Both the position numbers and the translations under genes were made by a program. From Paracentrotus lividus (Eukaryota; Echinodermata; Echinoidea; Camarodonta; Echinidae), in the NCBI GenBank assembly GCA_940671915.1, contig CALNVZ010000218.1, forward strand, positions 1,118,593-1,182,592: 64,000 nt of DNA. The letters run 5' to 3'. The notes beneath the pieces were generated by a model. It saw nothing but the letters and a program-made list of their open reading frames with translations, ran no database searches and was not told where the DNA came from. This document shows, in pieces, positions 1 through 9,625 of the stretch (position 1 is its first letter; each line of letters starts with the position of its first letter).

Positions 1-944
1 CGAATCGTCAAGTGGAAAATTTTACACCACACCTCTTCAATTATACAAAAATACAAGTACATAATTTGATACAAGGGTTTTGTTTTGTTTTGGCATGTTT
101 CAGCAAATGTTTTAGAATTATAAATGTTTTCATCGGATATGTTGACGGAAATACTGAAAAATTGGTTGATATACCGAGATGTTTTAATTTTCATCTACTT
201 CTGGAGATATTTTCATACCAACACTAGTTGCAATAACACCCTCTTATGAGAGCGATGACACGGCATGAATGCGAAGCTGTGCAAGTGCATACTTATGAAC
301 ACACACCGTTCAGATATAACAATTGTCTGTAAAATCTTAAACCCAATGACACTGATTGTATTACATTATTCCTTGAAAAATGACAAAACAAGTGATGATG
401 TTGGAATTGAGTTTTGTGAATTTCTTTTTTGATAAATAAAAACTGTGTTCTCGTTTAATCTTTTGCGCCATTCTAATTTGTTTAGGGTGTGATTAATTAT
501 TAATTAAAGCTTAATTATCGTGGCTCACCCCCCCCCCTTGCTGAAGACGACTAGAGATATGTAGGCCAACTCGCCCTTCGTGCTCTTTTCTACTCCTGTA
601 GCTTCATATTTAGGTTCCCCATTTTAAATTAGCATCCTTCCCTTTTTTCAACATTTCTTTTATTTCTTGCATTTTCATTAATTTTCCTTTTCTGAGGGTC
701 ACATTTCGTTGGGGTACCTCTGAATCTGCCAAACCTAACAGCCTTTTGAGGGAAGGAGTAGCCATTCATAGATTGGAAGGGGTGGTTCCAATGGATGATT
801 AGCAATTAAACAACCATTCCCATCCTCGCTTGTCATTACAGAAGGGTTACTCCATGCGAAAAGTAATGTAATAATTGTAACAGAAAGAAAAACCAAGGGC
901 TTGGCATAAAATCAATAGTTATAAAGCATTTAAAGTTAGGGGAG
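1..944. other. Left-edge non-coding stretch, possible 3' end of an upstream gene
   Basis: No protein domain is recognisable here. A 71-codon open frame at 12-227 on the plus strand resembles nothing I know. An AATAAA hexamer on the plus strand at 435-440 could be the polyadenylation signal of a gene entering from the left, which would make 1-460 a 3' UTR; this is a weak inference from the hexamer alone. The remainder to 944 is AT-rich and featureless apart from a short C-run near 530. Confidence 0.2.
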
Positions 945-1190
945 ATGTCATCCGGGGAGTTGTCCTTGGGAGGGACCTATCCTCCGGGGGAGATGTCCCC
1001 CGGGGGAGTTGTCCTCCAGGGGAGTTGTTCTGCGGGGGAGTTGTCCTCCGGGGGAGCTGTCCTCCGGGGGTGTTGTCCTCCGGGGGAGTTGTCCTCCAGA
1101 GGAGTTGTCAAGGGGGAAGCTGTCCTCCGGGGGACTCGTCCTTGTGGGGACCTGTCCTCCGGGGGAGATGTCCTGCGGGGGACCTGCCCT
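945..1190 (+). repeat. 16-bp G-rich minisatellite, left array
   Basis: About fifteen imperfect copies of GTTGTCCTCCGGGGGA lie head to tail. Because 16 is not a multiple of three, all three plus frames stay open across it, which creates spurious overlapping open frames rich in Ser, Gly, Pro and Glu. These should not be annotated as genes. Confidence 0.85.
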
Positions 1191-1369
1191 TACAAAAATG
1201 TCCTGTGGTATTCCTATGGTATTTCTGAATGTCCTGTGGTATTCGTATGGTATTTCTGAATGTCCTGTGGTATTCCTATGGTATTTCTATGGTACAATCA
1301 AATACCATAGAAGTACCATAGGGAAATACCACACAGGAAAAGGGTACCATAAGAATACCATACAGCAGT

Positions 1370-1680
1370 GTTGTGTGCTGTATGGTTTTCTGGCACAAAT
1401 ACCATATGTATGGTTTTGCTGTATGGTTTTTGGCACAAATACCATATGTATGGTATTGCTGTATGGTTTTCTGGCACAAATACCATATGTATGGTATTTC
1501 TGTATGTTTTTTTTTTTTACACATAAACCATATGTATGGTATTGCTGTATGTTGTTTGGAACAAATACCATATGTATGGTATTGCTGTATGGTTTTTTGG
1601 CACATATACCATATGTATGGTATTGCTGCATGTTTTTTTTGGCACAAATACCACATGTATGGCACAAATACCACATGTAG
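1370..1680 (+). repeat. ~41-bp palindromic satellite, left inner arm
   Basis: Repeats of roughly 41 bp centred on the near-palindrome ACCATATGTATGGT and linked by GGCACAAATACCATA. It is the inverted counterpart of the array at 3556-4245 but with a different palindromic core, so the two arms have diverged or been homogenised separately. Confidence 0.8.
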
Positions 1681-1875
1681 AAAGTTCCATTAACCGTTAA
1701 ATTTGCTTACACTCAAACGTCACGTGGAGCGACGAAATGCACTTATTTTTTATTATTATTATTTTTTATTATTATTTTTTTTTTACATAGGTTAAGTTTG
1801 AAGCATGTTTCTGCTAGGGATGGGAGCCTCTGTTACAATCGCCCCGTGTTACAATGATTGTCCCGGTCTCCCCTA
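1676..1875 (+). mobile_element. Right-end fragment of a TAGGGGAGAC-type element
   Basis: From TGTAGAAAGTTCC to CGGTCTCCCCTA this stretch matches 60455-60615, the right end of the 3.1-kb element at 57508-60615, including the conserved phrase GTTTCTGCTAGGGATGGGAG. Its left half is absent; the satellite array at 1370-1680 abuts it directly. Confidence 0.6.
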
Positions 1876-1889
1876 CCATCAGGGGCGGC

Positions 1890-2890
1890 GATTTCATGTG
1901 ATGACGGTCAGGGGTGGGGGGAGAACGGAGACCCCGGAATGGGAATTATTATAGACTCGAACGGAATAAGCTTCTAAATATTTGTATACCCAAAATTCGA
2001 AATAGAATGATCTATTTCACATATTATGCAGAAATAATGACAATTTAAGAATATAAGGTTGGAACAAATAAACATTATTTCTACAAGTACGACCTGAAGA
2101 CATAGTTAAATCGTTAAATCATTGCTATTGTTATTGTGTTTGTGAGGCGGCGAAGCGCGAGCTAAAATTTTGCTCCATAATAACATTAATCAACTTGTAT
2201 TCACTTAGCTGAAATCACTACCCTTAAGGAAAATACAAATTCGAGAGCGAGTGAAAATCTCAGTAATCACGTTTCACAATATTATATATATGTTTTAATC
2301 CTTTCTGAATATGGTCACTTTATATAAGGTTACGCGACCTGAAAACAAAGATTTAAGAAATTTTAAAGGTTTTATTTCCATCACATTGGAGAAGTGGGCA
2401 AATACAAATTTATCCAAATTATTTAGAAAAAATAAAACAAAATTGTGAAGCTTTAAAATCAAGGGGGACACGTCCCCATGATTGCCCGCCAAATTTGGAG
2501 AGGAATGTATTATACACTAGATCGGAATAAATAAAGCACCCCAAAGAGACATATAATATAGGCTATATCCAAAATTCACATAGAAATGACCTAACCTCAC
2601 ACATTATGCCAAAGTTACAAATAAAAGCGTTGTAACAAAATAAAAGAATTAAATGAATATAGGGACCTGAGAAAGATTATTGTTTAATTATTGTCTGGTG
2701 TTTTGTTTTGAAGCGAAGCGCGAGCCGAAAATTTGCTTTTAATAACCTGAACTGGTACATTTTACGCACACTGGCCTCTTCGTCTATTATATGTACATAT
2801 ATTTTTTGTTAAGCTTTAAAATCGAGGGTGGACGATCCCCCAGAAAACAAAAATCGATGGGGGGGGGGGGGAACTCGATCGTCCCCGTCC
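1890..2890 (+). repeat. Diverged tandem pair of a ~570-bp repeat
   Basis: Two related units, about 1900-2460 and 2490-2880, share in the same order: an AT-rich tract with ATAGAATGA/ATAGAAATGA, a CACATATTATG-like phrase, GCGAAGCGCGAGC and a C/G-rich tail (AGCTTTAAAATC...). The GCGAAGCGCGAGC motif also recurs at 63750-63910. No coding potential was seen. Confidence 0.5.
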
Positions 2891-2959
2891 ACCGGACGCC
2901 GCCAATACCTACCGTTGTGTAGTATTGTCACAGGATATTTTTTTTCTAAGGGATAGTTT

Positions 2960-3110
2960 CTTACAGGAATTGACTAAGTGGTGTTTGACCAAGTCGACTT
3001 GATTAGACGAAATGGAATTAATTAGACCAAATAGTAATTTGACGAACTGATGAAGACCAAAATCCAACAGGCATGACAGGGATGAAACCAACGGGCATTA
3101 GTCAAAGTGG
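2960..3110 (+). repeat. TTGGTCTAATT-type repeat fragment
   Basis: Repeated GACCAA and ATTAGAC words (for example AATTAGACCAAATAG) match the repeat family that forms the foldback at 45818-46285. Only a partial arm is present. Confidence 0.4.
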
Positions 3111-3555
3111 ATTTATGGCAGGTTTACTGCTGAAGTTTGGTAGTCGTATGGTATTCCTGTGGTACTTCGTGTGTACTATGGTAATTAGCTCATTGCATAC
3201 AATGTTTTGTATGCACAAATCAGTATTTTGTGAAGCTTACCTCATTAACTAGTAATTGCCTGCATATTAATATTTTTCTTTTAGGGAAATATATTTCCTA
3301 AACACACAGTAACATCAGAGCGATAGTTTTGACATTTGCATTGTTATCAAGAAATATAGAAAATAACTAACTGTGACCAAATTTTTGCTAAATAGTGGTA
3401 TATATACCAGTGTATGGAATCCTTGTGTGTCTAGCGGCAGTCCTGTGGTAACGGCGTGTGCATCCCTGAATTAACGGGTGTGGTGTTCCGGTCCAACGGT
3501 ATGTCATAATCCTGGTAACTGTGTGCGTATTGATGTGTGGTACTAGTTTGGGATA

Positions 3556-4245
3556 ATGCTATTAGGTATTTTTGCTGTATGGTACACCTGTATGGTATTT
3601 TTTTGTGGTACTTGTGCTGAAATCCAAAAGAAATCCTGTGGTATTTGTGCCAAAAACCATAGGAAATTCCTATGGTATTTTGGCTGTTGGTACTTCTGTA
3701 TGGTATTTGTGCCAAAAAACCATAGGAAATCCTATGGTATTTTGGCTGTATGGTACTTCTGTATGGTATTTGTGCCAAAAAACCATAGGAAATCCTATGG
3801 TATTTTGGCTCTATGGTACTTCTGTATGGTATTTGTGCCAAAAAACCATAGCAAATCCTATGGTATTTTGTTATGGTACTTCTGTATGTATTTGTGCCAA
3901 AAAAACATAGGAAATCCTATGGTATTTTGGCTGTATGGTACTGCTCTATGTTATTTGTGTGGTATTTGTGCCAAAAAACCATAGGAAATCCTATGGTATT
4001 TGGCTGTATGGTATTTGTGTGGTATATTGTGCCAAAAAACCATAGGAAATCCTATGGTATTTTGGCTGTATGGTACTGTTTTATGGTATTTGTGTGGTAT
4101 TTGTGCCAAAAAACCATAGGAAATCCTATGTATTTTGGCTGTATGGTACTGTTTTATGGTATTTTGTGTGGTATTTGTGCCAAAAAACCATAGGAAAATC
4201 CTGTGGTATTTGTATGTACCGTTGTGTGTACCACACGATATTTTT
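3556..4245 (+). repeat. 63-bp palindromic satellite, right inner arm
   Basis: About nine tandem units of ~63 bp; GCCAAAAAACC recurs at 3711, 3774 and 3837 and onward. Each contains the palindrome CCATAGGAAATCCTATGG and the linker TATGGTATTTGTGCC. Later units vary between about 60 and 74 bp. Open frames across it are repeat artefacts rich in Tyr, Trp, Cys and Gly. Confidence 0.85.
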
Positions 4246-4249
4246 GTAA

Positions 4250-4350
4250 GGGTGTCCTCCGGGGAGCTGTCCTCCGGGGGAGTTGTCCTCCGGGGGAGCT
4301 GTCCTCCGGGAGTTGTCCCCGGGGGAGTTGTCCTCCGGGGGAGATGTCCT
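4250..4350 (+). repeat. 16-bp G-rich minisatellite, right array
   Basis: About six copies of the same 16-bp unit as 945-1190, in the same orientation, closing the right side of the putative foldback. A CA-rich tract (4400-4440) follows. Confidence 0.8.
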
Positions 4351-4360
4351 AGAACCCATC

Positions 4361-5904
4361 AACACACATTCATCCTATCCACACCAACTCCCCATTACCG
4401 CGCGCACACACACATACACATACACACCCACACAATCACACATTTGGAATAAATATAGGTATATTCCCTTCTTCTTCTTTTTTTTTTTTTACATAGAAAA
4501 CAAATTCACAGTTTAAATATTCCAAAATATTTGTTCTTTTCTTAAGTATTTTATTACAAATATACACGATACACGAAGTATAAAACATTATAACATCAAA
4601 CATTATATGAAGGGACACGTGAATACATTGATGAAGTACCAAGGTTCCAAATTATACAAAGTGATGAAAACAAGTTTTACATTAAGGTTGTTTACATATG
4701 AATAATATTTGTTATCCATAATTGAAGATATGTCATGAATGTTATTTCAAAGCGTAAATTGAAACATAGTTCAACTGCAAGTTTGTTATGTGTTGATAAT
4801 TCACCTGAATTAAGATTTGACTTGAGCAGACAATGCACTCTCATGCAGTTCATTTAGTAAGATATCATAATTTGTACAATATTATTTCAAATGGAATTCA
4901 AGAGCTTCAATAATCCTCCGCTATTCCATTAGTATAATAAATAGAGGTGAAATAATTTGCAATTATATAGGGCTACACTAATATCAGATGTAATTAGATA
5001 CAGTGTTTATGCAGCCTTTAATGCGGTTCGAAATGTTAGATATCATATACAAGCTAAAAATGATGGGTGATTCTTGTGGATGTTAGTTGGGTATATTGTT
5101 TACATTTCACAATTCTGAGCAATTATTAATTAATTAATGACATATGTCTCATAGTTAAACCAATATAGTAGTGGACACCATTTTTGCTCAGTGCCCAACT
5201 ATTTCAACGACCTAATTTGAAATGGAAGTATAGCAGACTCAATATATAAATTTCGGATTTTCAAATACACAGATTATAAATAACATACACTTTTATATCA
5301 AGTGGAAGTATTATATGTACACTTATGTCCAGGCTCTATCGAAATTTAAAAAGCTGGATATATCATACGTAGACTTAAAATAAATATACATGTATATTAA
5401 ATTTATATAAATATATTTCGCTATTTATAAATTTATAATAAATAATATCTACAATGGGATGAAGAATCAAATCGTGTGTAATTTTGCACTCCATGGCAAT
5501 GAAATGCCTTAAATTTGACATTATATTTAAAAGCGCGTTATACTTTGATTGCAAATATAATCGTGAGTTTTTTGCACTCCAAGGCAATTCCAAAATATTG
5601 AACATTACAAGTATTAAAGAGTACTATACACTTTGATGCCAAATAGAATTATTGCCGAATTATGCACACGAACGAAATCCTAACAGTTGCATACCTCATA
5701 ATATATATACACAATAAGGAAAGAAACTTAATGCACAGCTACCACTGTAATTCAAATTGTTAGATATCTAATAAAATTATGTATATGTACACTAACAATC
5801 AATGCAAGAAGCATTAATATCTAATATTGAATTCCAATAGTTAAATGTTTAATAGCAAGGTAACCTGCACTTGAACTTCAAAATGATCTGAACAGACAGC
5901 TCGA
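4361..5904. other. AT-rich stretch with no recognised feature
   Basis: Apart from the CA-rich tract and a poly-T run at about 4480-4491, I see no domain, splice-framed exon or element ends here. Short open frames are AT-rich and unconvincing. Confidence 0.5.
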
Positions 5905-5907
5905 TAA

Positions 5908-6158
5908 TGCGGCGGTCACAACTCGTCGTAGGCTACGGGGCACGTGCCATCAACGTAGCCTGCGTTGCATGTGCAATGCACGCACAGGTCCTGGGTCAAC
6001 TTCTGCGATTCCTGCGTTTCTGTGGTAAGGGTATTGTAAAAACTTCCTGGACGTCGTACATGCATTGCACCTGCATGGCACAAACGCTGCACGAATTTTC
6101 TACGAAATCCATCGTAGGGAGTTGCACGTCGAAGGTACGGCGAGTTGTGACCGCCGCA
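5908..6158. mobile_element. PIF/Harbinger-type MITE, copy 1
   Basis: A 251-bp element with near-perfect terminal inverted repeats TGCGGCGGTCACAACTCG... and ...CGAGTTGTGACCGCCGCA, flanked by TAA at 5905-5907 and 6159-6161. The 3-bp TAA/TTA target duplication is the hallmark of the PIF/Harbinger superfamily. It has no coding capacity; open frames on both strands across it are artefacts of its GC-rich palindromic sequence. It is one of four clear family members in the window. Confidence 0.9.
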
Positions 6159-6329
6159 TAAGCTGTATTTAATAAATTTCGAAATGGAATGAAAAACAAA
6201 AATAATTGTAAAGGCTGCTACATTCAAATAGATGTATAACATATTTTATAAACAGCTGGATATCATAAAGAGGGGGAGATAGATATTCAGCACACTTAAA
6301 AAAAAAAAAAAAATGCAAATCCCAAAAGT

Positions 6330-7159
6330 ATTAAATATGTACATTGGATAGAAACAAAGAAATTGCTTGTCAGACATAGCACCAGCTAATCTATTAATTT
6401 ATTTTTGATAACAGCTTTTTTCAATAACTCGTTAAGGGGTTGTCCCACTGGAGCGATCGTTGTTGCGACAACTGGCGATCTTGCTGTTGCGAGCGTGGTA
6501 GCAATTTGTTGTTGTAGCCTAGCTTATATAGAGTCGTATGTAGGTTTATAATCGCCTTTTTAAAGATGAACTGCTTATACGAAATTATCAGGTTGTCGCC
6601 ACAACGGTCGCCGCCTGTGTGCTATTCAAATTTAAAGGTCTCTTAATATATTACAAAACAGTTCTATTCTATTGGGACCAAAACTATCACAAAACTTTTA
6701 TCATGCATTATTTAAACATCTCAAGCCCCTTGAGTCTCTCATTCTTGGCAGGTGATATAAATCCAAGAAGGTTTGAACAATATGTACATTGATACGGACA
6801 GACAAATTGCTTGTTAGACATAGCTACTAATGAATGCAAATTGGATTCCGAATATTGAAGTTCATTCTTTAAAAAGAGCTTGTTTGAATTTCTTATTACT
6901 ATATAAAATTTAAAGGTCTCTGGATATATTTTAAAACGTTACATTGTCATTGTATTGGGACCAAAACTTTCACAACAATGTTATCACAGTAGCGGATTTA
7001 ACCTAACGTCACTCAATTGAAATTGTCGGCCCATGCCAATACATGATAGGACTGCTATTGTCACCAGTCGATTGGACCTGCACAATCTATTCAAATTGTA
7101 AATCCTGAATCTGCGCCTGTATCGTACATGATTTAAACAACTAAAGCACATTGTGACTC
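6330..7159 (-). repeat. Tandemly duplicated 3' tail of the ankyrin/Death gene
   Basis: Downstream of the stop codon of gene 1, two direct copies of a ~400-bp unit can be aligned (about 6330-6770 and 6780-7175). Shared phrases in order are TGTACATTG, AAATTGCTTGT, AGACATAGC, TTTAAAGGTCTCT, ATTGGGACCAAAACT, ATTTAAAC and TTGAGTCTCTCATT/TTGTGACTCTCATT. The second copy reaches the last few codons of the Death exon, so the 3' UTR plus the extreme C-terminus was duplicated. No AATAAA was found close to the stop on the minus strand. Confidence 0.55.
6989..7121. mobile_element. Small MITE inside the duplicated 3' tail
   Basis: Comparison with the uninterrupted copy at about 6695-6715 shows an insertion bounded by CAGTAGCGGATTTA on the left and TGAATCTGCGCCTG on the right, which are inverted relative to each other (CAG.CGCAGATTCA read from the right). 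Flanking TTATCA/TATCG is a plausible imperfect target duplication. CAG...CTG ends suggest hAT affinity. Confidence 0.45.
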
Positions 7160-8076
7160 TCATTTTTGGCCGGGGAATATCTTTTCGATGAGTCCTGCAA
7201 CACCAGCTTCATTAAGCGCAGTTTTCAGCTTGGCCGCACATTGATCATCTTTTGTACGGTTTCTCCACTCCACCAAAACATCCATCAAAGCCGTCTGATA
7301 TTAGGGTTGGGCGAATCTCAACTTTTTTTTTCAAACAAGTTGTTTCTATAGTAAAATTCGACGTAGAAACTGAAAAAGACAATTGTTTTTGCATACGATG
7401 ACGTCTTACGTCGCTAAAGTGCAAAAAACCAAAATGGCCGCCAAAATAGCGTATTATGCCCAATTCTCACACTTTTTATACGTATAAACCACTTTTATTG
7501 CGTTTTTATATGGCTTTTGGGTGTCAGGGAACCCAACATGATTAATCCAACATGATTAATCCTACCTAAGTTGACTGTTAGTATAGTTTGGTAGTTAGTT
7601 TTCAGCTAATATCGAGCAAAAATCACCTCATATCAAAATCACTAATTAACACCTATAACCATACTAGGTACATTTGGTCATGATAAAATTGTCAGATTTG
7701 AGCTTTTAAACCATCAAAATCCATAAAGAAACAAAATAAAACCGGTTTATACCTATAAAGTGTGTGATGAATGGGCAAAATACACTATTTTGGTTTTTTG
7801 CACTTTAGCGACGTCAGACATCATCGTACACAAAAATCATTGTCATTTTTTTATTCTACATCAAATTTGACTATAGAAGTAACTTGTTTGAAATAACTTT
7901 TCAGAAAAAAGTCATTATTTGCCCAACCCTACTGATATTGGCTGGCGTTCTGTGCAAAAATGGTTTTCCCCACATCATAACCGATGTCTAGATAGACGCA
8001 CATGTTAGGGTATTTCTGGTGAGGGAGAATCTCAGAGAGTTTCAGAAGTTGCTTCTCATTCACAAGCTGGTCCGAT
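7160..8076 (-). pseudogene. Exon 10: Death domain, split by a MITE
   Basis: Acceptor CTGTATTTTCAG precedes codons for SDQLVNEKQLLKLSEILPHQ, the centre CVYLDIGYDVGKTIFAQNAS and QYQ. The remainder of the domain, TALMDVLVEWRNRTKDDQC to the end AGVAGLIEKIFPGQK and TGA, lies beyond a 629-bp insertion. The two halves join in frame when the insertion and one copy of its CTGATATT target are removed. The helix-4/5 pattern L..W...... L..AL..AG is characteristic of Death domains. As it stands, translation enters the MITE and meets TAG at once, giving a 1947-residue product without helices 4-6. This may be a null or hypomorphic allele, or the gene may be dying. Confidence 0.85.
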
Positions 8077-9594
8077 CTGAAAATACAGAAAGTACAATAC
8101 TGACATTAGTTACAAGCATTGGCCTTACGAACTCCTAAAGTAATGTTGATTTAACAAGTGCTGCAGCTCCTCAACTATATATTTTTGTTTGGTTGCTGAA
8201 TAATTAATATAATTGTTTTTTAATTTTCTTTAACAAAGAAAAAAAAAAATCAAGATTTAGCTTACTTATCTGATACGAAAATGTTTATTAGATATGATGT
8301 CAAATGCCTTTAAACTCTATTTTAATGTAGTGTTATTATATGAATCGGAATCTAATTTAAAGGAAGGGGCACCAATTATTAGCAGTATTTAAACCAATTA
8401 AAATATGAAGTGAGTGTCTGTAAAATTATATACCAAGCACGTTCAAATGAAAACAAAAAACAAAAAAAAAAAAAAAAAATAATATATATATATATTATAT
8501 ATATATATATATCATTACACACCATAATTGTAGCACCAATAATCAGATGAATAGGAATATGAATATTAAAAAATGTCTTACTTTGCTGTGTCGAGTGCAA
8601 TTGCAGAGGAGATCGGTGTCATTGGCTTCTTGGTGCATGGGTCACTACCTGTATAAAAGAATCAATGCATTGAGTAACGAAAATGGATACGTGTTTCAGA
8701 TAGAGTTGCATGCAGATTTATTCAACCCCCTATATGAGTGCAGGTATTCATATTTAAAATTTCAGTTTGGTTCTTTATTGAACGAATAATGTGCTTGTGA
8801 CATCAACCAAATTATATATCAAATGCAAGACAAGACAATAGCCTCTGATTTAATTAACTTTAGAAATCGTGATCATTCATGCATAAACCGATAAGGTAGA
8901 TTGAGCAAATTATGTCATATTCATACCTTTCTGTGATTACTGACGCATAACCTGTAATGCTTCGATGGTCATGACTTGGTCATTCTAATTTTTGTTAGCT
9001 AAAATTATATTCTTCCATTTGATACACATTTCTTGATATCTCAATCGATTTTATGTATTTTTAGAGAAATTGAAATTGAGATTTTGATTCTTGTGTACAA
9101 CCCCTGTACAAAGTCAATTGAGGAAATTTTTGCTGGAAGTCTAATCGTTAAAAAATATTTCTAAAATTAGTAATACCAATTAAAATACTTTGAGTTATAT
9201 ATCAAATTAAAGCATATTATGTACTTAATTGAAAACCTGAATGACCAAGCCAAAACCATTGATGCATTGCAAGTTATGCCTCAGTGATCACAGTAAGGTA
9301 TGAAAATGACATTAATTTGTTCTATTGACCATATCTGTCCATGCATGAATGAACATGATTCCTAATGTTGATCAAATGAAAGGCCGTTGTCTTACCTTTA
9401 ATTTGATATGTAATTTTTTTGATATGTTTCGTTCCACTAAGAAACAAAGTTAATTCTTTTGAGAATATGTGTACTCATTATAATCATGGGAGTTGAATAA
9501 TTCTGCATGCAACTGTACAGAACGTGCATTCAATACCGAACTCCAGTTTTCAATTATTATTTTTGTTTTGTTTTGTTTTGTCTGTCTTTATTTC

Positions 9595-9625
<31 letters not shown>

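Larger units (their letters stand above)
945..4360. mobile_element. Foldback element with minisatellite arms (TU-like)
   Basis: Two compound repeat arrays face each other across about 1.5-1.9 kb. The left arm runs from a 16-bp minisatellite (945-1190, unit GTTGTCCTCCGGGGGA) through a junction (CCCTTACAAAAAT) to a ~41-bp palindromic repeat (1370-1680) containing GGCACAAATACCATA. The right arm has the reverse order: a 63-bp palindromic repeat containing TATGGTATTTGTGCC (3556-4245), the inverted junction (ATTTTTGTAAGGG), then the 16-bp minisatellite (4250-4350). The inner arrays and junctions are true inverted copies; the outer minisatellite reads in the same direction on both sides. This layout resembles sea urchin TU foldback elements, whose inverted repeats have an outer tandem-repeat domain. 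No transposase frame and no clear target-site duplication were seen. Confidence 0.5.

Noticed and set aside
945-1693. Several overlapping open frames of 60-220 codons on both strands
   Set aside because: They are translations of tandem arrays whose repeat unit keeps all frames open; no domain or codon signal.
3556-4245. A CRISPR-like array of palindromic repeats
   Set aside because: The units are contiguous without unique spacers and the sequence is clearly eukaryotic; this is a satellite array.
3431-4516. Overlapping Tyr/Cys/Trp-rich open frames
   Set aside because: Same reason: they read through the 63-bp and 16-bp arrays.
5907-6242. Open frames over the Harbinger MITE here and at 12118-12570 and 36328-36632
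   Set aside because: All follow the MITE family sequence on both strands and end at its borders; MITEs of this size do not encode protein.
7303-7931. The MITE acting as an intron that is spliced out
   Set aside because: An acceptor-like AG lies at the left edge, but the only donor-like GT at the other edge (TATCA|gtaggg) would remove one base too many and shift the frame of the second half.
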